In this document: positions 1 through 12,293 of the stretch, piece by piece
Numbering within the stretch: position 1 is the first letter of the stretch
How the letters are laid out: each line of letters starts with the position of its first letter
NCBI RefSeq assembly: GCF_001954135.1
Contig: NZ_MBEQ01000069.1
Coordinates: 1 to 64,000 of the forward strand
From: Mycobacterium sp. GA-1841
GTDB taxonomy: Bacteria; Actinomycetota; Actinomycetes; Mycobacteriales; Mycobacteriaceae
DNA length: 64,000 nt
Direction of reading: 5' to 3'
Translations under genes and position numbers: made by a program
Notes under the pieces: generated by a model
The model's database searches: none
What the model was told of the DNA's origin: nothing
The model's input: only the letters and a program-made list of their open reading frames with translations

Positions 1-282
1 TGAGCTGCGCCGCGCCGGGTTTGATCCCGACGCCGTGTGGCCACGCGCCACCGACCCGCGAATCATGCCCAGCGCGAGCGCCGGAACGCCTGTGGTCGAC
101 GGTGCGTCGAGATACAGCGGTACACCAAGCAGCTTGCGCAACACCCGGAAGTCTGGAACGAAGGTCAGCGCGCCAGCGCTGCGCACCCAGGGATTCGTAT
201 GCACACCGCCGGGTGCGGCGTCGGCCACGATGCGATCGAAGATGGCCCACGCTGTGGCCTTGGTCGACGGTTCAGCGGGCAC
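1..282 (-). CDS. Unknown protein, partial (possible restriction partner of the adjacent methylase)
   Basis: An open frame begins with GTG at 282-280 and runs without a stop off the left edge of the window, giving the first 94 residues (starting MPAEPSTKATAWAIFD). The start codon lies inside the last codons of the upstream methylase, whose TGA is at 274-272, so the two genes overlap by 11 nt and are probably translationally coupled. No motif is recognisable in the visible part. A gene coupled downstream of a Type II-like N6-adenine methylase is often its restriction endonuclease. That role is inferred from position only. Confidence 0.55.
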   Translation of the reverse strand, partial: MPAEPSTKATAWAIFDRIVADAAPGGVHTNPWVRSAGALTFVPDFRVLRKLLGVPLYLDAPSTTGVPALALGMIRGSVARGHTASGSNPARRSS

Positions 283-1894
283 GCCGAGACCTTACCGTCC
301 GGCGGGCCGCCAATGAATCGCGCGCCGTCCGAACGGGTTCCAGGACGATCTGGCCCGACAGGCCCAATGCGTCATCGACGATGTGGGTCGCCTCAAGCAG
401 CTGTCCGCGCTCCAACAACGCGCCGACCCGTCGGCGCACCGCCCGCAACTCGTCGGCACGAGCGACCACCAGGTCGGGCGACGGCACCAGCCAGCGGTCG
501 GCCTCGCGCGGTTCGATCTTGAGGATCCCGCCGCCATAGGAGCGGCCGACGATCTCGGCGTGCAGCACCGTCACCGAGTTCAGCGCGGCCAACCCCAGCA
601 GGTCGCGCCCCAGCGTGCGGATCCCGTCACGCAGATAGACGCCGTGCACCGAGTTGAGATGATGCGCCTTGGCCCGGTTACTGATCAGCCGAGGGGTGTC
701 GGCGTTCATACAGGTCAACAGCAGGTCGGCCGGGTGCACGAGCGGCACCAGATACCAAGGCTGGCGCACCCGGCACTTGTAGGCCAGATGCACGCCGGCG
801 GCGTGTCCGGCGTCGATGTAGCGTTGCGCAGCCGACGACGGGGTGCCGGCCGGCCGGAACAGGTGGATGGACCGCCCGTCCTCCCCCAGTTTGGCCAACT
901 GCTCGGACGAGAGGGTCAGACCCCGCAGGTGGGCGCTCCCGGGAGGCGACAATGGGAGCAGGTCGGTGCGTCGCAGCCCCAGTTCCCGCACGCGATCTGG
1001 GGACAGTGCGAAAAAGCCGTTGTTGCCCGTGACCATGCCCAGCGTGGTGTCACCCCACGTCTCCAGCGTGGTGAACTGCCCGCCGTCGTGCAGACCATGG
1101 AGCGCATCCACCGGCGCGTTACCGATCAGGCCGCTGACCCATTTGTCGGCAGGATCGCGAGGCGACCAACGACGTTGTGCCAGTTCAGATGTCAGGGATG
1201 CCGCGTTGCGGGCACGGTGGATGACGGCGTGACCGGTCGGCCCGCCGCCGTAGCCGTCGGCGAGCAACAGCACCACGTCGGCCTCGGCCTCCGGGAACAC
1301 CTGCTCGTCGAACATCACCAACTCGACGCTGGCGAACCGGTCGAACAAGAACTTCCGCACCACCGAGGCATAGTTCACGCTGAGCAACTCGGCGGGCAAC
1401 ACGAGCGCCAGCCTGCCGCCAGGCTTCAGGAACAACGCGGCGTGCACGGTGAACGCGGCCCAACTCGAGGCCAGCCCGGACAACGTGACCCCGGCCTTGA
1501 GCGCGGCTCTGCGAGACTGCGCCCTGGTGGCACCCCGGAAGTCCTGATAGCGGATGTAAGGCGGGTTGCCGATCACTGCCGTGTACTCAGCACACGGTTC
1601 GACGGCGAAGAAGTCGGACGTTCTGATGCGGGCCCGCCCCCCGGCCTCGGTGACGCGGCGACGCGCGGTGGTGGCGCTGCTCCGGTGAATTTCGATGCCG
1701 TCGAGTTCGGGGCACTCGACACCGAGCTGCTGTAGCCGATGGGTGGCGGCCACCATGAAGGCCGCGTCCCCGGCCGAGGGCTCCAGGATCCGTTCATCGA
1801 CCGAACGCACGGCCCACTCCGCGAGATAGGCGGTGATCGCGGCCGGAGTGAAGAACGCACCACGCGCTTTGCGAGTCGCCGCGGTGTCGGTCAT
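272..1894 (-). CDS. Type II-like N6-adenine DNA methyltransferase
   Basis: Predicted SAM-dependent DNA methyltransferase of 540 residues, probably modifying adenine. The visible signatures are the GAFFTP segment at residues 12-17 typical of Type II/IIG-like gamma methylases, the SAM-binding block EPSAGD at 38-43, and the catalytic NPPY at 110-113. The long C-terminal half (about 200-540) is the expected target-recognition region. The ATG at 1894 is preferred over in-frame codons further upstream because homology-like sequence begins there (MTDTAATRKARG). The gene lies 75 nt downstream of an HNH endonuclease gene and overlaps an unknown gene that runs off the window. Together they resemble a restriction-modification island next to the his operon. 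The family is clear; the specificity and the partner are not. Confidence 0.88.
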   Translation of the reverse strand: MTDTAATRKARGAFFTPAAITAYLAEWAVRSVDERILEPSAGDAAFMVAATHRLQQLGVECPELDGIEIHRSSATTARRRVTEAGGRARIRTSDFFAVEPCAEYTAVIGNPPYIRYQDFRGATRAQSRRAALKAGVTLSGLASSWAAFTVHAALFLKPGGRLALVLPAELLSVNYASVVRKFLFDRFASVELVMFDEQVFPEAEADVVLLLADGYGGGPTGHAVIHRARNAASLTSELAQRRWSPRDPADKWVSGLIGNAPVDALHGLHDGGQFTTLETWGDTTLGMVTGNNGFFALSPDRVRELGLRRTDLLPLSPPGSAHLRGLTLSSEQLAKLGEDGRSIHLFRPAGTPSSAAQRYIDAGHAAGVHLAYKCRVRQPWYLVPLVHPADLLLTCMNADTPRLISNRAKAHHLNSVHGVYLRDGIRTLGRDLLGLAALNSVTVLHAEIVGRSYGGGILKIEPREADRWLVPSPDLVVARADELRAVRRRVGALLERGQLLEATHIVDDALGLSGQIVLEPVRTARDSLAARRTVRSRRAR

Positions 1895-1969
1895 CCCGTC
1901 ATTGTCGCCGACGGCACCGACAACTCCGGACACCGCAACGCGCGATCGCGGGTAATACAACGGACTGCC

Positions 1970-3529
1970 TCAGAACGGCGGCTCGTCTGGGCCAGGGTCC
2001 GGTGGAGGCGGAGGTTGCCAGTCCTCGGGGAGATTCTCGGGCTCGGGCGGCTCGTTGATCCACCTGGCGAACGGACTGGAACTGAGGTCATCACCTTTGA
2101 AAAGGACCAGGGTGGCCCGCATACGGTTGCGTTCCCGGCGACGCTCCATCTCCCGGCGTCTAACCCGCCCAACGCGGCGAGCCTCGGCGTTGATCGGACG
2201 CAATTGCGCGTTCTTCGCCCTGCGCTCGGCCACTCGTACCGACCGAGGTTTGGCCCTGGTTCGCGACGGTGCACGCCGGGGCGGACCCTCGGGTTCGAAG
2301 ATCTCGGATGCACCCGGACTCGTTCGATACACCTGCCCGCTTGGTGACGTCCAGACGACGGTCCCGTCCGGCAGCTGCTCATCCCGCCATCCATCGTGGA
2401 ACGTTTTCAACCGATGATGTTGACGGCAAAGACATTTCAGATTCCACGGTACGGTCAGCCCGCCCTGTTCGGGATGGCGGTGATCGAACGGCACCGTATG
2501 GTCGACATCGCACTTCTCGGCCGGCCGGTCACACCCGGGGAACCGGCAGGTGATGTCCCGGCACCGGATCCACCGCTCCAGGGCAGCCGACGGCCGGTAC
2601 CGCAAGGCGTCAGCAGTGGGCACATCCGGTGCCTGCACGACCCGCATCGTGGCCTCCTGCGCCAAATCGCGCAGCTGCTCCGCATCAATCACGCCATATC
2701 CGGCGATATACGCCGGATCCGACCCACCGAGGAGCGCAGACTGCGGCGCAATCACATTGAATACGGTTTTTATCGGAGACGGCCCAGCCGGCTTGGTCTG
2801 CGGACAGTCGACACGTCCGCAATGGCACAGCAAGGCCCGCCCCTCCGCCAGTGCCGCCACCGCATCTGCTCGGCGTTGGGACGGAGTGCGGGGGTCCTCA
2901 GCGCACACGCCCTCCGCCAATTCGGTCAACCGCTTGTCGAAAATGGCACCCGCCCAAGCGGTAACCACGCCGTCCAGCCGCATGGTTCCGTCACCGCCGG
3001 GGCGCACCCGGACAAACCGGCCACGCTCGGCCCGCTCCCGCTCCGAGATCGCGTCGGGATCCATCTCCCGCACCAGGGCATCGACGGCGTCGGTCACCCG
3101 GCGACGTGACCACGACAACCACCCCGTGATCCGCTCGGCCAACACGGCGTCGAGCCGCGCCATGATCCCCAGATCCGAGACCAACTCGGTACGGGCGATG
3201 ACCACCGCGACCGAATTCCAGTCGATTTTTCCAAACTTCAACGCGGCCGCCACCCGCGGTAATCGATTGGTCAACGATTCAGCCTGCGACACCACTTGTG
3301 ACGCCGCCGACGGCGAGAGATGCATCGCCGCTCCCACTTCAGCGACTGTGCGGGCAAAACCGGTCAAGAACATGTGACCGGGATCGTCATCCTCGAATTC
3401 GACCTCATCGATGCGCCGTTTGAGCAATTCACCGATCATCGCCATCCGAGATGCCATCAACATGGCCTCCTCCGACACCGAGTCGCTGATACAGAGCACC
3501 AGCTCCCAGGACGCGTCGGATTCGAACAT
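1970..3529 (-). CDS. DUF222/HNH endonuclease, 13E12 repeat family
   Basis: A protein of 519 residues with an N-terminal DUF222-type helical region (about 20-290) and a C-terminal HNH nuclease motif (about 320-375). The nuclease region shows zinc-type cysteine pairs (CRDITC, CLC), the DVDHT core ending at residue 345, and a following Asn and HH pair. After it comes a basic, then proline-rich acidic tail. This matches the 13E12 repeat family, which is dispersed in multiple copies in mycobacterial genomes and whose biological role is unsettled. The ATG at 3529 is chosen because sequence upstream belongs to another frame of hisI. It sits between the end of the his operon and the methylase gene, on the same strand as both. 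Confidence 0.85.
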   Translation of the reverse strand: MFESDASWELVLCISDSVSEEAMLMASRMAMIGELLKRRIDEVEFEDDDPGHMFLTGFARTVAEVGAAMHLSPSAASQVVSQAESLTNRLPRVAAALKFGKIDWNSVAVVIARTELVSDLGIMARLDAVLAERITGWLSWSRRRVTDAVDALVREMDPDAISERERAERGRFVRVRPGGDGTMRLDGVVTAWAGAIFDKRLTELAEGVCAEDPRTPSQRRADAVAALAEGRALLCHCGRVDCPQTKPAGPSPIKTVFNVIAPQSALLGGSDPAYIAGYGVIDAEQLRDLAQEATMRVVQAPDVPTADALRYRPSAALERWIRCRDITCRFPGCDRPAEKCDVDHTVPFDHRHPEQGGLTVPWNLKCLCRQHHRLKTFHDGWRDEQLPDGTVVWTSPSGQVYRTSPGASEIFEPEGPPRRAPSRTRAKPRSVRVAERRAKNAQLRPINAEARRVGRVRRREMERRRERNRMRATLVLFKGDDLSSSPFARWINEPPEPENLPEDWQPPPPPDPGPDEPPF

Positions 3530-3638
3530 ACATTCGATTATCCGCCGGAAATGACGGATTGGCAAGCATTTTCTTCGCAGCAATCCGGAGTTGTACACCG
3601 GAAATGCGATCAACGTGTCCGATCGGCAAATCGCCGAC

Positions 3639-3983
3639 TCAGCGGTCGGACAGCAACACGTCCGCGTCGAAACAGGTGTGCGCGCCCGTGTGGCAGGCGG
3701 CGCCGATCTGGTCGACCTCCAGCAACACCGTGTCGCCGTCGCAATCCAGCCGGACCGAGTGCACATATTGCGTATGCCCCGACGTCAGGCCCTTGACCCA
3801 CTGCTCGCCTCGGGATCGTGAAAAGTACGTGGCCTCACGGGTTTCCAGCGTGCGCGCCAAGGCGTCGTCGTCCATCCAGGCGACCATCAGCACCTGGCCA
3901 GTCCCCCGCTCCTGCGCCACCGCACTGAACAGTCCGTCCGCGTTGCGCTTCAGCCGCGCCGCGATGGCCGGATCGAGACTCAT
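3639..3983 (-). CDS. hisI: Phosphoribosyl-AMP cyclohydrolase HisI
   Basis: A 114-residue enzyme that opens the purine ring of phosphoribosyl-AMP in the third step of histidine synthesis, in the cytoplasm. The length fits the stand-alone cyclohydrolase without a fused HisE domain. Typical blocks are VAWMDDDAL, the [10 protein letters not shown] segment, the catalytic-site region [10 protein letters not shown] and the metal-binding [12 protein letters not shown] near the end. The ATG overlaps the hisF stop in an ATGA arrangement, making this the last gene of the operon. hisE is not in the window and must lie elsewhere. Confidence 0.96.
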   Translation of the reverse strand: MSLDPAIAARLKRNADGLFSAVAQERGTGQVLMVAWMDDDALARTLETREATYFSRSRGEQWVKGLTSGHTQYVHSVRLDCDGDTVLLEVDQIGAACHTGAHTCFDADVLLSDR

Positions 3984-4765
3984 CGGACAGTGATCCCTTC
4001 CGCCGCCATCGCCGCCTTCACCTGCCCGATGGTCAGCTCGCGGAAGTGAAACACACTGGCCGCCAGCACCGCGTCGGCGCCGGCCTGCACGGCGGGCGCG
4101 AAATCGGCCACCGCACCGGCACCCCCGCTGGCGATCACCGGAACGCCCACCGCGGCGCGGACCGCCCGCAGCATCGGCAGATCGAACCCGGCTTTGGTGC
4201 CGTCGCGGTCCATCGAGTTGAGCAGGATCTCGCCGACACCCAGTTCGGCGCCCCGCACGGCCCATTCGATCGCATCGAGCCCGGTGCCGCGGCGCCCACC
4301 GTGGGTGGTCACCTCCCACCCCGACGGGGTCGGCGCATCACCGGCCGGCACGGTACGGGCGTCGACGCTGAGAACGATGCACTGCGAACCGAACTGGCGG
4401 GCCAGCTCGGCCAGCAGCTCCGGCCGCGCGATCGCCGCGGTGTTGACCGACACCTTGTCGGCGCCGGCGCGCAGCAGCACGTCGACATCCTCCACCGAAC
4501 GCACCCCACCGCCGACGGTCAGCGGGATGAACACCTGCTCGGCGGTGCGCTTGACCACCTCAAGCATCGTGGACCGGCCCGACGAGGAAGCGGTGACGTC
4601 GAGGAAGGTCAGCTCGTCGGCCCCTTCGGCGTCGTAGGCCGCCGCCAGCTCGACGGGATCGCCCGCGTCGCGCAGGTTCTCGAAGTTGACTCCCTTGACC
4701 ACCCGGCCGGCGTCGACGTCGAGACACGGGATGACCCTCGTCGCGACGTCACTGATGGTGCTCAC
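3980..4765 (-). CDS. hisF: Imidazole glycerol phosphate synthase cyclase subunit HisF
   Basis: A 261-residue TIM-barrel cyclase that uses ammonia delivered by HisH to convert PRFAR to imidazole glycerol phosphate and AICAR. The catalytic aspartates are visible in [15 protein letters not shown] (D16) and [10 protein letters not shown] (D135), and phosphate-binding loops appear as LTVGGGVRS and VIASGGAG. The start is GTG at 4765, overlapping the stop of impA by four nucleotides (GTGA). Its stop overlaps the hisI ATG. The partner subunit HisH is encoded in the same operon. Confidence 0.97.
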   Translation of the reverse strand: MSTISDVATRVIPCLDVDAGRVVKGVNFENLRDAGDPVELAAAYDAEGADELTFLDVTASSSGRSTMLEVVKRTAEQVFIPLTVGGGVRSVEDVDVLLRAGADKVSVNTAAIARPELLAELARQFGSQCIVLSVDARTVPAGDAPTPSGWEVTTHGGRRGTGLDAIEWAVRGAELGVGEILLNSMDRDGTKAGFDLPMLRAVRAAVGVPVIASGGAGAVADFAPAVQAGADAVLAASVFHFRELTIGQVKAAMAAEGITVR

Positions 4766-5583
4766 AGGTAGTCCTCCGGATTGCCAGCAGATTTGACGAG
4801 TTCCAGCATGCGTTCGTGCACCCCCGGCGCGGCGGCCAGCGCCGACTTCGACTCGGCCGTCCACGGATCGCCGGCCAGATCCGTGACGATGCCGCCGGCG
4901 GCCCGCACCAGCGCCACCCCGGCTGCATGGTCCCAGATGTGATGGCCGAAACTGATCGCCCCACCGAGAATCCCGGCGGCGACGTAAGCCAGGTCGACGC
5001 CGGTGGCCCCGTGCATCCGCACCCGGGAGCACACTCGGCTGAGATTCGACAGCACCTCTACCCGGTATCGGCCCGGGAACCGCCCCCGCGAGTCGATGTT
5101 GAAAGTCTGGATACCGACGATCGAGTCGGTCAACGTCGGCGAACCCAATGCGGGCAGTGCGGATCCGTTGTCGCGCACCGGGCCTCCGGCCAGAGCCGAG
5201 TACCGCTGCCCGGTGAACGGCAGCCACGTCAGCCCGGCCACCGGTTCACCGTCGGCCAGGAGGCCGAGCAGGATGGCGGCCATCGGTGAGCCGGCCGCGT
5301 AGTTGAAGGTGCCGTCGATCGGATCGAGCACCCACACCAGCGGGGAATCGATCGGCTCACCGCCGAACTCCTCGCCGTGCACGCCGATCCCGGTGGCCTC
5401 GGTCAGCGCCCGCACGACCTGCCGCTCGATCGCGAGATCGACCTCGGTGGCGAAATCGTTGCCCTGCTTGGCGACCGCGGAATCGGCCCGGTGCCCGGCA
5501 ATGAACGGCACCGACGCCGCGTCGAGAATCTCAGTCGCCGCATCGACCAGCGCGGCCAGCTTCGACGGATCCAGGTCGCCCAC
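4762..5583 (-). CDS. impA: Inositol monophosphatase-family phosphatase ImpA (possible histidinol-phosphatase)
   Basis: A 273-residue member of the magnesium-dependent inositol monophosphatase family. The metal-binding motifs are present: HGEEFGG, the [12 protein letters not shown] signature, and IWDHAAG near the C-terminus. It lies between hisA and hisF with a GTG start 5 nt after the hisA stop and a GTGA overlap with hisF, the position held by impA (Rv1604) in M. tuberculosis. The his pathway needs a histidinol-phosphate phosphatase and none of another family appears here. A role as HisN is therefore plausible, but inositol phosphate hydrolysis for phosphatidylinositol synthesis is the usual assignment. 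Confidence 0.9.
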   Translation of the reverse strand: MGDLDPSKLAALVDAATEILDAASVPFIAGHRADSAVAKQGNDFATEVDLAIERQVVRALTEATGIGVHGEEFGGEPIDSPLVWVLDPIDGTFNYAAGSPMAAILLGLLADGEPVAGLTWLPFTGQRYSALAGGPVRDNGSALPALGSPTLTDSIVGIQTFNIDSRGRFPGRYRVEVLSNLSRVCSRVRMHGATGVDLAYVAAGILGGAISFGHHIWDHAAGVALVRAAGGIVTDLAGDPWTAESKSALAAAPGVHERMLELVKSAGNPEDYL

Positions 5584-5588
5584 CTCGC

Positions 5589-6323
5589 TTATCCGCTGAC
5601 CGCAGCCAGTGCCTGCGGCAGAGTGAATCGTCCCGCATACAACGCTTTTCCGACGATCGCACCTTCCACACCGCGCCCGGTCAGAGTGGCGATCGCCTGA
5701 AGATCATCGAGGCTCGACACTCCACCCGAGGCGATCACCGGGGCGTTGGTGCGGTCGGCGACCGTTGCCAACAGTTCCAGGTTCGGTCCGGTGAGGGTGC
5801 CGTCCTTGGTGACGTCGGTGACGACGTAACGCGAACACCCTTCGCGGTCAAGGCGATCCAGGACATCCCACAGGTCACCGCCATCGGTTTCCCAACCACG
5901 GCCCCGCAGGCGCCAACTGCCGTTCTCGAACTGCACGTCGAGCCCGACCGCCACCCGGTCGCCGTATTCGGCGATGGCTCCCCGGCACCACTCCGGACTC
6001 TCCAGCGCGGCGGTGCCGATGTTCACCCGGGCGCAGCCGGTGTCCATGGCCGCCTTCAGCGAGTCGTCGTCGCGGATGCCGCCGGACAGCTCCACCTTCA
6101 CGTCGAGCTTGCCGACCACCTCGGCCAGCAACTCCCGGTTGGAGCCGCGACCGAAGGCAGCGTCCAGGTCGACCAGATGGACCCACTCGGCGCCGTCACG
6201 CTGCCAGGTCTGCGCCGCCTCCAGCGCCGAGCCGTAATCGGTCTCGCTGCCGGCCTTGCCCTGTACCAGGCGCACCGCCTTGCCGTCCACCACGTCGACA
6301 GCCGGCAAAAGAATCAAACTCAC
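5589..6323 (-). CDS. priA: Phosphoribosyl isomerase PriA (HisA/TrpF bifunctional)
   Basis: A 244-residue TIM-barrel isomerase that converts ProFAR to PRFAR in histidine synthesis. In actinobacteria it also isomerises phosphoribosyl anthranilate for tryptophan synthesis. The catalytic aspartates are D10 ([10 protein letters not shown]) and D174 ([11 protein letters not shown]). R142 and W144 in RGRGWET correspond to residues used by mycobacterial PriA for the TrpF reaction, which supports bifunctionality. The GTG start overlaps the hisH stop. It is often annotated hisA. Confidence 0.95.
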   Translation of the reverse strand: MSLILLPAVDVVDGKAVRLVQGKAGSETDYGSALEAAQTWQRDGAEWVHLVDLDAAFGRGSNRELLAEVVGKLDVKVELSGGIRDDDSLKAAMDTGCARVNIGTAALESPEWCRGAIAEYGDRVAVGLDVQFENGSWRLRGRGWETDGGDLWDVLDRLDREGCSRYVVTDVTKDGTLTGPNLELLATVADRTNAPVIASGGVSSLDDLQAIATLTGRGVEGAIVGKALYAGRFTLPQALAAVSG

Positions 6324-6933
6324 AGTCCCTCAACCCAATTCGCGAGGAGCGTCGCACCGGCGTCGCCACTCTTCTCCGGATGAAATTGCGTGGCCGCCAA
6401 CGCACCGTCCTCGACGGCGGCGATGAACGGCACGTGGTGCGTCGCCCAGGTCACCAACGCGTCCGGATTACCGGACCACTCCTGGGCGGCGTACGAGTGC
6501 ACGAAATAAAAGCGCGTCTGGGCGTCGAGGCCCTTGAACAGGGTGCTGCCGGTCGGCGCCTCGACGACGTTCCAGCCCATGTGTGGGATCACCGGGGCAT
6601 CCAGCCGGGTCACCGCGCCGGGCCACTGCGCGCAACCGGTGGACTCCACGCCGAACTCCACGCCGCGGGCGAACAGGATCTGCATCCCGACACATACGCC
6701 CAGCACCGGTCGATCATGCTGCAATCGGTCAGCGATGATCTTCTCACCGCCGATCGACCGGAGCCCGGTCATGCACGCCTCGAACGCCCCGACCCCCGGT
6801 ACCACAAGACCGTCGGCCGCCGCGGCGGCGCCTGGATCTGCCGTGACCTCGACATCGGCACCGGTACGTTCCAACGCCCGTTGGGCCGAGCGCAGATTGC
6901 CCGACCCGTAGTCGAGAACGACGACTTTCTTGG

Positions 6934-6937
<4 letters not shown>
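6320..6937 (-). CDS. hisH: Imidazole glycerol phosphate synthase glutaminase subunit HisH
   Basis: A 205-residue class I glutamine amidotransferase that releases ammonia from glutamine and channels it to HisF. The nucleophile is C82 in GVCVGMQ, and the His/Glu of the triad are H186 and E188 in QFHPEKSG. The N-terminal DYGSGNLRS and the oxyanion-region PGVGAF are typical. It starts with GTG overlapping the hisB stop by 4 nt and overlaps priA in the same way, consistent with coupled, balanced translation of the operon. Confidence 0.97.
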
Positions 6938-10006
<3,069 letters not shown>

Positions 10007-10111
10007 CGGTTCAATTGTCCCTGATCAGTCCAGCTGATAAAAATCCGTAGCCCTGCCCATGTCGTGTGAGCCCCCGTAGGGTGTTCGCAGACCATCGAAT
10101 GGAGCCCCGAG

Positions 10112-10522
10112 ATGTCTGCGAAAGACCACCCGAACCATGCCCCCGGTGTGCCGATGCTGGTGCCGCCGGCGCTGGAGCGGTTCCAGATCAAATACATCAA
10201 CCCGCTGGTGAAACCGTTCTCGAAACGCCTGCCGGGGTTCACCGTGATCAAGCATCGGGGCCGTACCTCGGGCACGCCGTACGAGACGATCGTCACCAGC
10301 TACCGCAAGGGCAACGTTTTCGCCGTGACACTTCTGCACGGCAAGACCAACTGGGTGAAGAACGTGCTCGCCGCGGGAGGGGCCGACGTACACCTGTTCC
10401 GCGACGACATCACGATCACCAACCCCCGCGTGTTGCCTGCGGGCACCGACGACCCGACCCTGCCCCGAATTCCCCGCGGCGCGGCCCGGCGGATGGGCGT
10501 CTTCGTCGCCGACATCGTCTGA
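10112..10522 (+). CDS. Nitroreductase/deazaflavin-dependent (DDN/FDOR-A) family protein
   Basis: A 136-residue protein of the F420-binding DDN-like split-barrel family. The diagnostic core VIKHRGRTSGTPYETIV is followed by the basic segment LLHGKTNWVKNVLAAGG that contacts the deazaflavin cofactor in related enzymes. These proteins use reduced F420 for quinone or nitro-compound reduction, often at the membrane. The actual substrate here is unknown. The gene diverges from hisD, and a GGAG lies about 8 nt before its ATG. Confidence 0.85.
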   Translation: MSAKDHPNHAPGVPMLVPPALERFQIKYINPLVKPFSKRLPGFTVIKHRGRTSGTPYETIVTSYRKGNVFAVTLLHGKTNWVKNVLAAGGADVHLFRDDITITNPRVLPAGTDDPTLPRIPRGAARRMGVFVADIV

Positions 10523-10538
10523 CCCGGAGATCTCCGGG
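10523..10538 (+). terminator. 16-bp palindrome just after the DDN-family gene
   Basis: CCCGGAGATCTCCGGG is a perfect 16-bp inverted repeat beginning at the first base after the TGA of the preceding gene. It would fold into a GC-rich hairpin in the transcript. There is no U-tract, which is common for mycobacterial terminators, so termination is likely but not shown. The remaining sequence to the next start (10539-10748) shows no gene. Confidence 0.45.
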
Positions 10539-10748
10539 GAACCGGAACCGACACACGTGGCAACGTGCGACAGCACTGCGTGACATTTGCCGGAAACGGC
10601 GATATCCGCGGATTGTCGAGTAATGGCGGCCCGCACTCGGCATGTGCGGTCGCTATAACCACGTCCGTTGTTGAGTTGGCTTATCAATTCACGCGACGAT
10701 AGCGCGATCTTGATGACCGCAATATCAACGACCCCTCTCAACCTGGCG

Positions 10749-10777
10749 TTGACCTCGCCTGTTGCCGTGTATAGATA
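10749..10777 (+). promoter_or_regulatory. Candidate SigA-type promoter for the PGRS-like gene
   Basis: TTGACC (10749-10754) and TAGATA (10772-10777) are separated by 17 bp and lie about 60 nt upstream of the glycine-rich gene. This is the only good -35/-10 pair seen in the 314-nt gap after the DDN-family gene. The -10 is imperfect because its last base is not T, so the call is tentative. Confidence 0.4.
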
Positions 10778-10836
10778 TCAGCGCATTGTTCACACATTTG
10801 GATGCATCAGATGACGAATGACAGGAAATGCGCCAC

Positions 10837-12252
10837 ATGACGCAGAAGAAATCTGCCACCAAAAATCTTCCCGGGTTCGCGAGTGCAATGGCAGTTGGAG
10901 CCCTGACTGTCGCCGGTGTGACAGTTTCCTACAAGCCGGTGCCGCCCACGGTGCCGCCGATTCCGCATCTTTCCGTGCTCGCATCGGACGCACCGGCAGT
11001 CAGGGCGGTGAGTAGCTTCTCTCCGCTGACAACGGACGCCACGCCCAACGCCCTCTTCGCTGCCGCCAGCACGCAGTCCGCGACCGCTGTGCCCCCGCTC
11101 TACGCCGTTCCGGGCATTGGCGACGACCGACGCGACGAAACCGGCGGCCGAAGCGTCCGTTTCGCGTTCGCTCCGGCTATCCGTGCCGTCGGCGCCGTGC
11201 CGGCCACACAAGCCGTACTGCCCGCACATCTCGACGCCGCCACCGAAGCGGCACTGGCCACGCTGACGGCGGCCGACCCCAATTTTCGCCCGATCATCGG
11301 GCCGGGCGGCTGGCTCATCGGCAACGGTATCGAGCCCGGCCAGAGCGGTGGCCTCCTGATCGGTAACGGTGCCGATGGCGGGCCCGGTCAGAGCGGCGGC
11401 AATGGCGGGTTTCTGCTCGGTAACGGTGGCAACGGTGGTAGTGGCGTGGATGGCCTGAACGGTGGCAATGGCGGTGATGGTGGCAACGCCGGATTGTTCG
11501 GAAACGGTGGCGCCGGCGGTGACGCCGCCACGGGCGGAGTCGGTGGAAACGGTGGCAACGCCGGGCTGGCCGGCAACGGCGGTAAGGGCGGCGCCGGGGG
11601 GTCGAACACCAACTCGGCCGGTGAACCCGTCCGCGGCGCCGGTCGTGGAGGCCACGGCGGCAACGGCGGCCTGATCGCAGGTTCGGGTGGCGACGGCGGA
11701 AGCGGCGGTAACGGTGTGGGCGAAGCTCCTGAGACCGCGGGCAGCCGCGGCGGCAACGGCGGTGACGGCGGGCTCGGCGGCGTGTTCGGCCATGGTGGTG
11801 CCGGTGGCAGCGGTGGAAATGCCGAAAACGCCGGCAACACCGGCGTTGCGGCCGGCGGCAACGGTGGCAACGGCGGTTCCACCGGCTTCGGGACCGGCGG
11901 AGCCGGCGGTTCGGGCGGCACCGCGACCGGTATCAACGACTCGACCGGCGGCAACGGCGGCGCAGGCGGCAACGGGGTGGCCGGTGGCGGCGACGGTGGC
12001 AACGGCGGTAGTGCGCAAAGCTCTGCCGGCGGATCCTTCGGTGGACGAGGCGGCCAGGCCGGCAAGGGCAGCGTGGGCGGTGACGGTAAGGCCGGCAGTA
12101 ACGGCAGTGCCAGCCGGGCCGCCAGGTCCACGCTCAAAGGAAGCACACCAAAGTCCGGCACCAGCTCATCGCGCACGGCCAGGGTCAAGGGCGGGAAAAG
12201 CCGTAGTTCCGCATCAGATGCCGGTGCGGCCACCGGCTCGGACCGAGACTGA
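10837..12252 (+). CDS. PGRS-like glycine-rich protein without PE domain
   Basis: A 471-residue protein. An N-terminal hydrophobic stretch (about 10-30) resembles a signal or anchor sequence. A unique region follows to about residue 150. Then come short junction motifs [16 protein letters not shown] and [12 protein letters not shown], like the GRPLI-type linker of PE_PGRS proteins. A long run of GGNGG/GGAGG triplets extends to about 425, and the basic Ser/Lys/Arg tail closes the protein. There is no PE domain. An AGGA at 10823-10826 lies 10 nt before the ATG at 10837, so this start is preferred to the ATG at 10828. PGRS domains in mycobacteria are cell-surface, calcium-binding beta-roll-like repeats; function here is unknown. 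Confidence 0.85.
   Translation: MTQKKSATKNLPGFASAMAVGALTVAGVTVSYKPVPPTVPPIPHLSVLASDAPAVRAVSSFSPLTTDATPNALFAAASTQSATAVPPLYAVPGIGDDRRDETGGRSVRFAFAPAIRAVGAVPATQAVLPAHLDAATEAALATLTAADPNFRPIIGPGGWLIGNGIEPGQSGGLLIGNGADGGPGQSGGNGGFLLGNGGNGGSGVDGLNGGNGGDGGNAGLFGNGGAGGDAATGGVGGNGGNAGLAGNGGKGGAGGSNTNSAGEPVRGAGRGGHGGNGGLIAGSGGDGGSGGNGVGEAPETAGSRGGNGGDGGLGGVFGHGGAGGSGGNAENAGNTGVAAGGNGGNGGSTGFGTGGAGGSGGTATGINDSTGGNGGAGGNGVAGGGDGGNGGSAQSSAGGSFGGRGGQAGKGSVGGDGKAGSNGSASRAARSTLKGSTPKSGTSSSRTARVKGGKSRSSASDAGAATGSDRD
11320..12110 (+). repeat. Imperfect GGN-GGN-rich coding repeat (PGRS)
   Basis: The central part of the gene is built from degenerate 9- to 15-nt units encoding Gly-Gly-Asn/Ala/Asp/Ser. Codon choice varies between units, so it is a protein-level repeat rather than a recent DNA duplication. 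The extreme GC skew also creates long proline-rich open frames on the opposite strand, which are not genes. Confidence 0.75.
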
Positions 12253-12293
12253 TGTGGTGGGCGTCACCGGCATCCGGGGCGCCCCAACACATC
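12251..12293. terminator. Hairpin between convergent PGRS-like gene and nadC
   Basis: GATGTGGTGGGCG (12251-12263) pairs with CGCCCCAACACATC (12280-12293) to form an imperfect stem of about 12 base pairs. It fills the 41-nt gap between the two convergent stop codons, so it could terminate transcripts from both sides. It has no U-run. Confidence 0.5.

Noticed and set aside
383..1735. Plus-strand 450-codon open frame opposite the DNA methylase
   Set aside because: Methylase motifs are on the minus strand and the plus-strand product shows no domain.
11320..12110. Possible CRISPR array in the repeated region
   Set aside because: Repeats are degenerate, short and in frame with a glycine-rich protein; there are no uniform spacers.
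11388..12233. Long proline-rich open frame on the minus strand in the glycine-rich gene
   Set aside because: It is the reverse complement of GGN-rich codons, has no recognisable domain and no ribosome-binding site.
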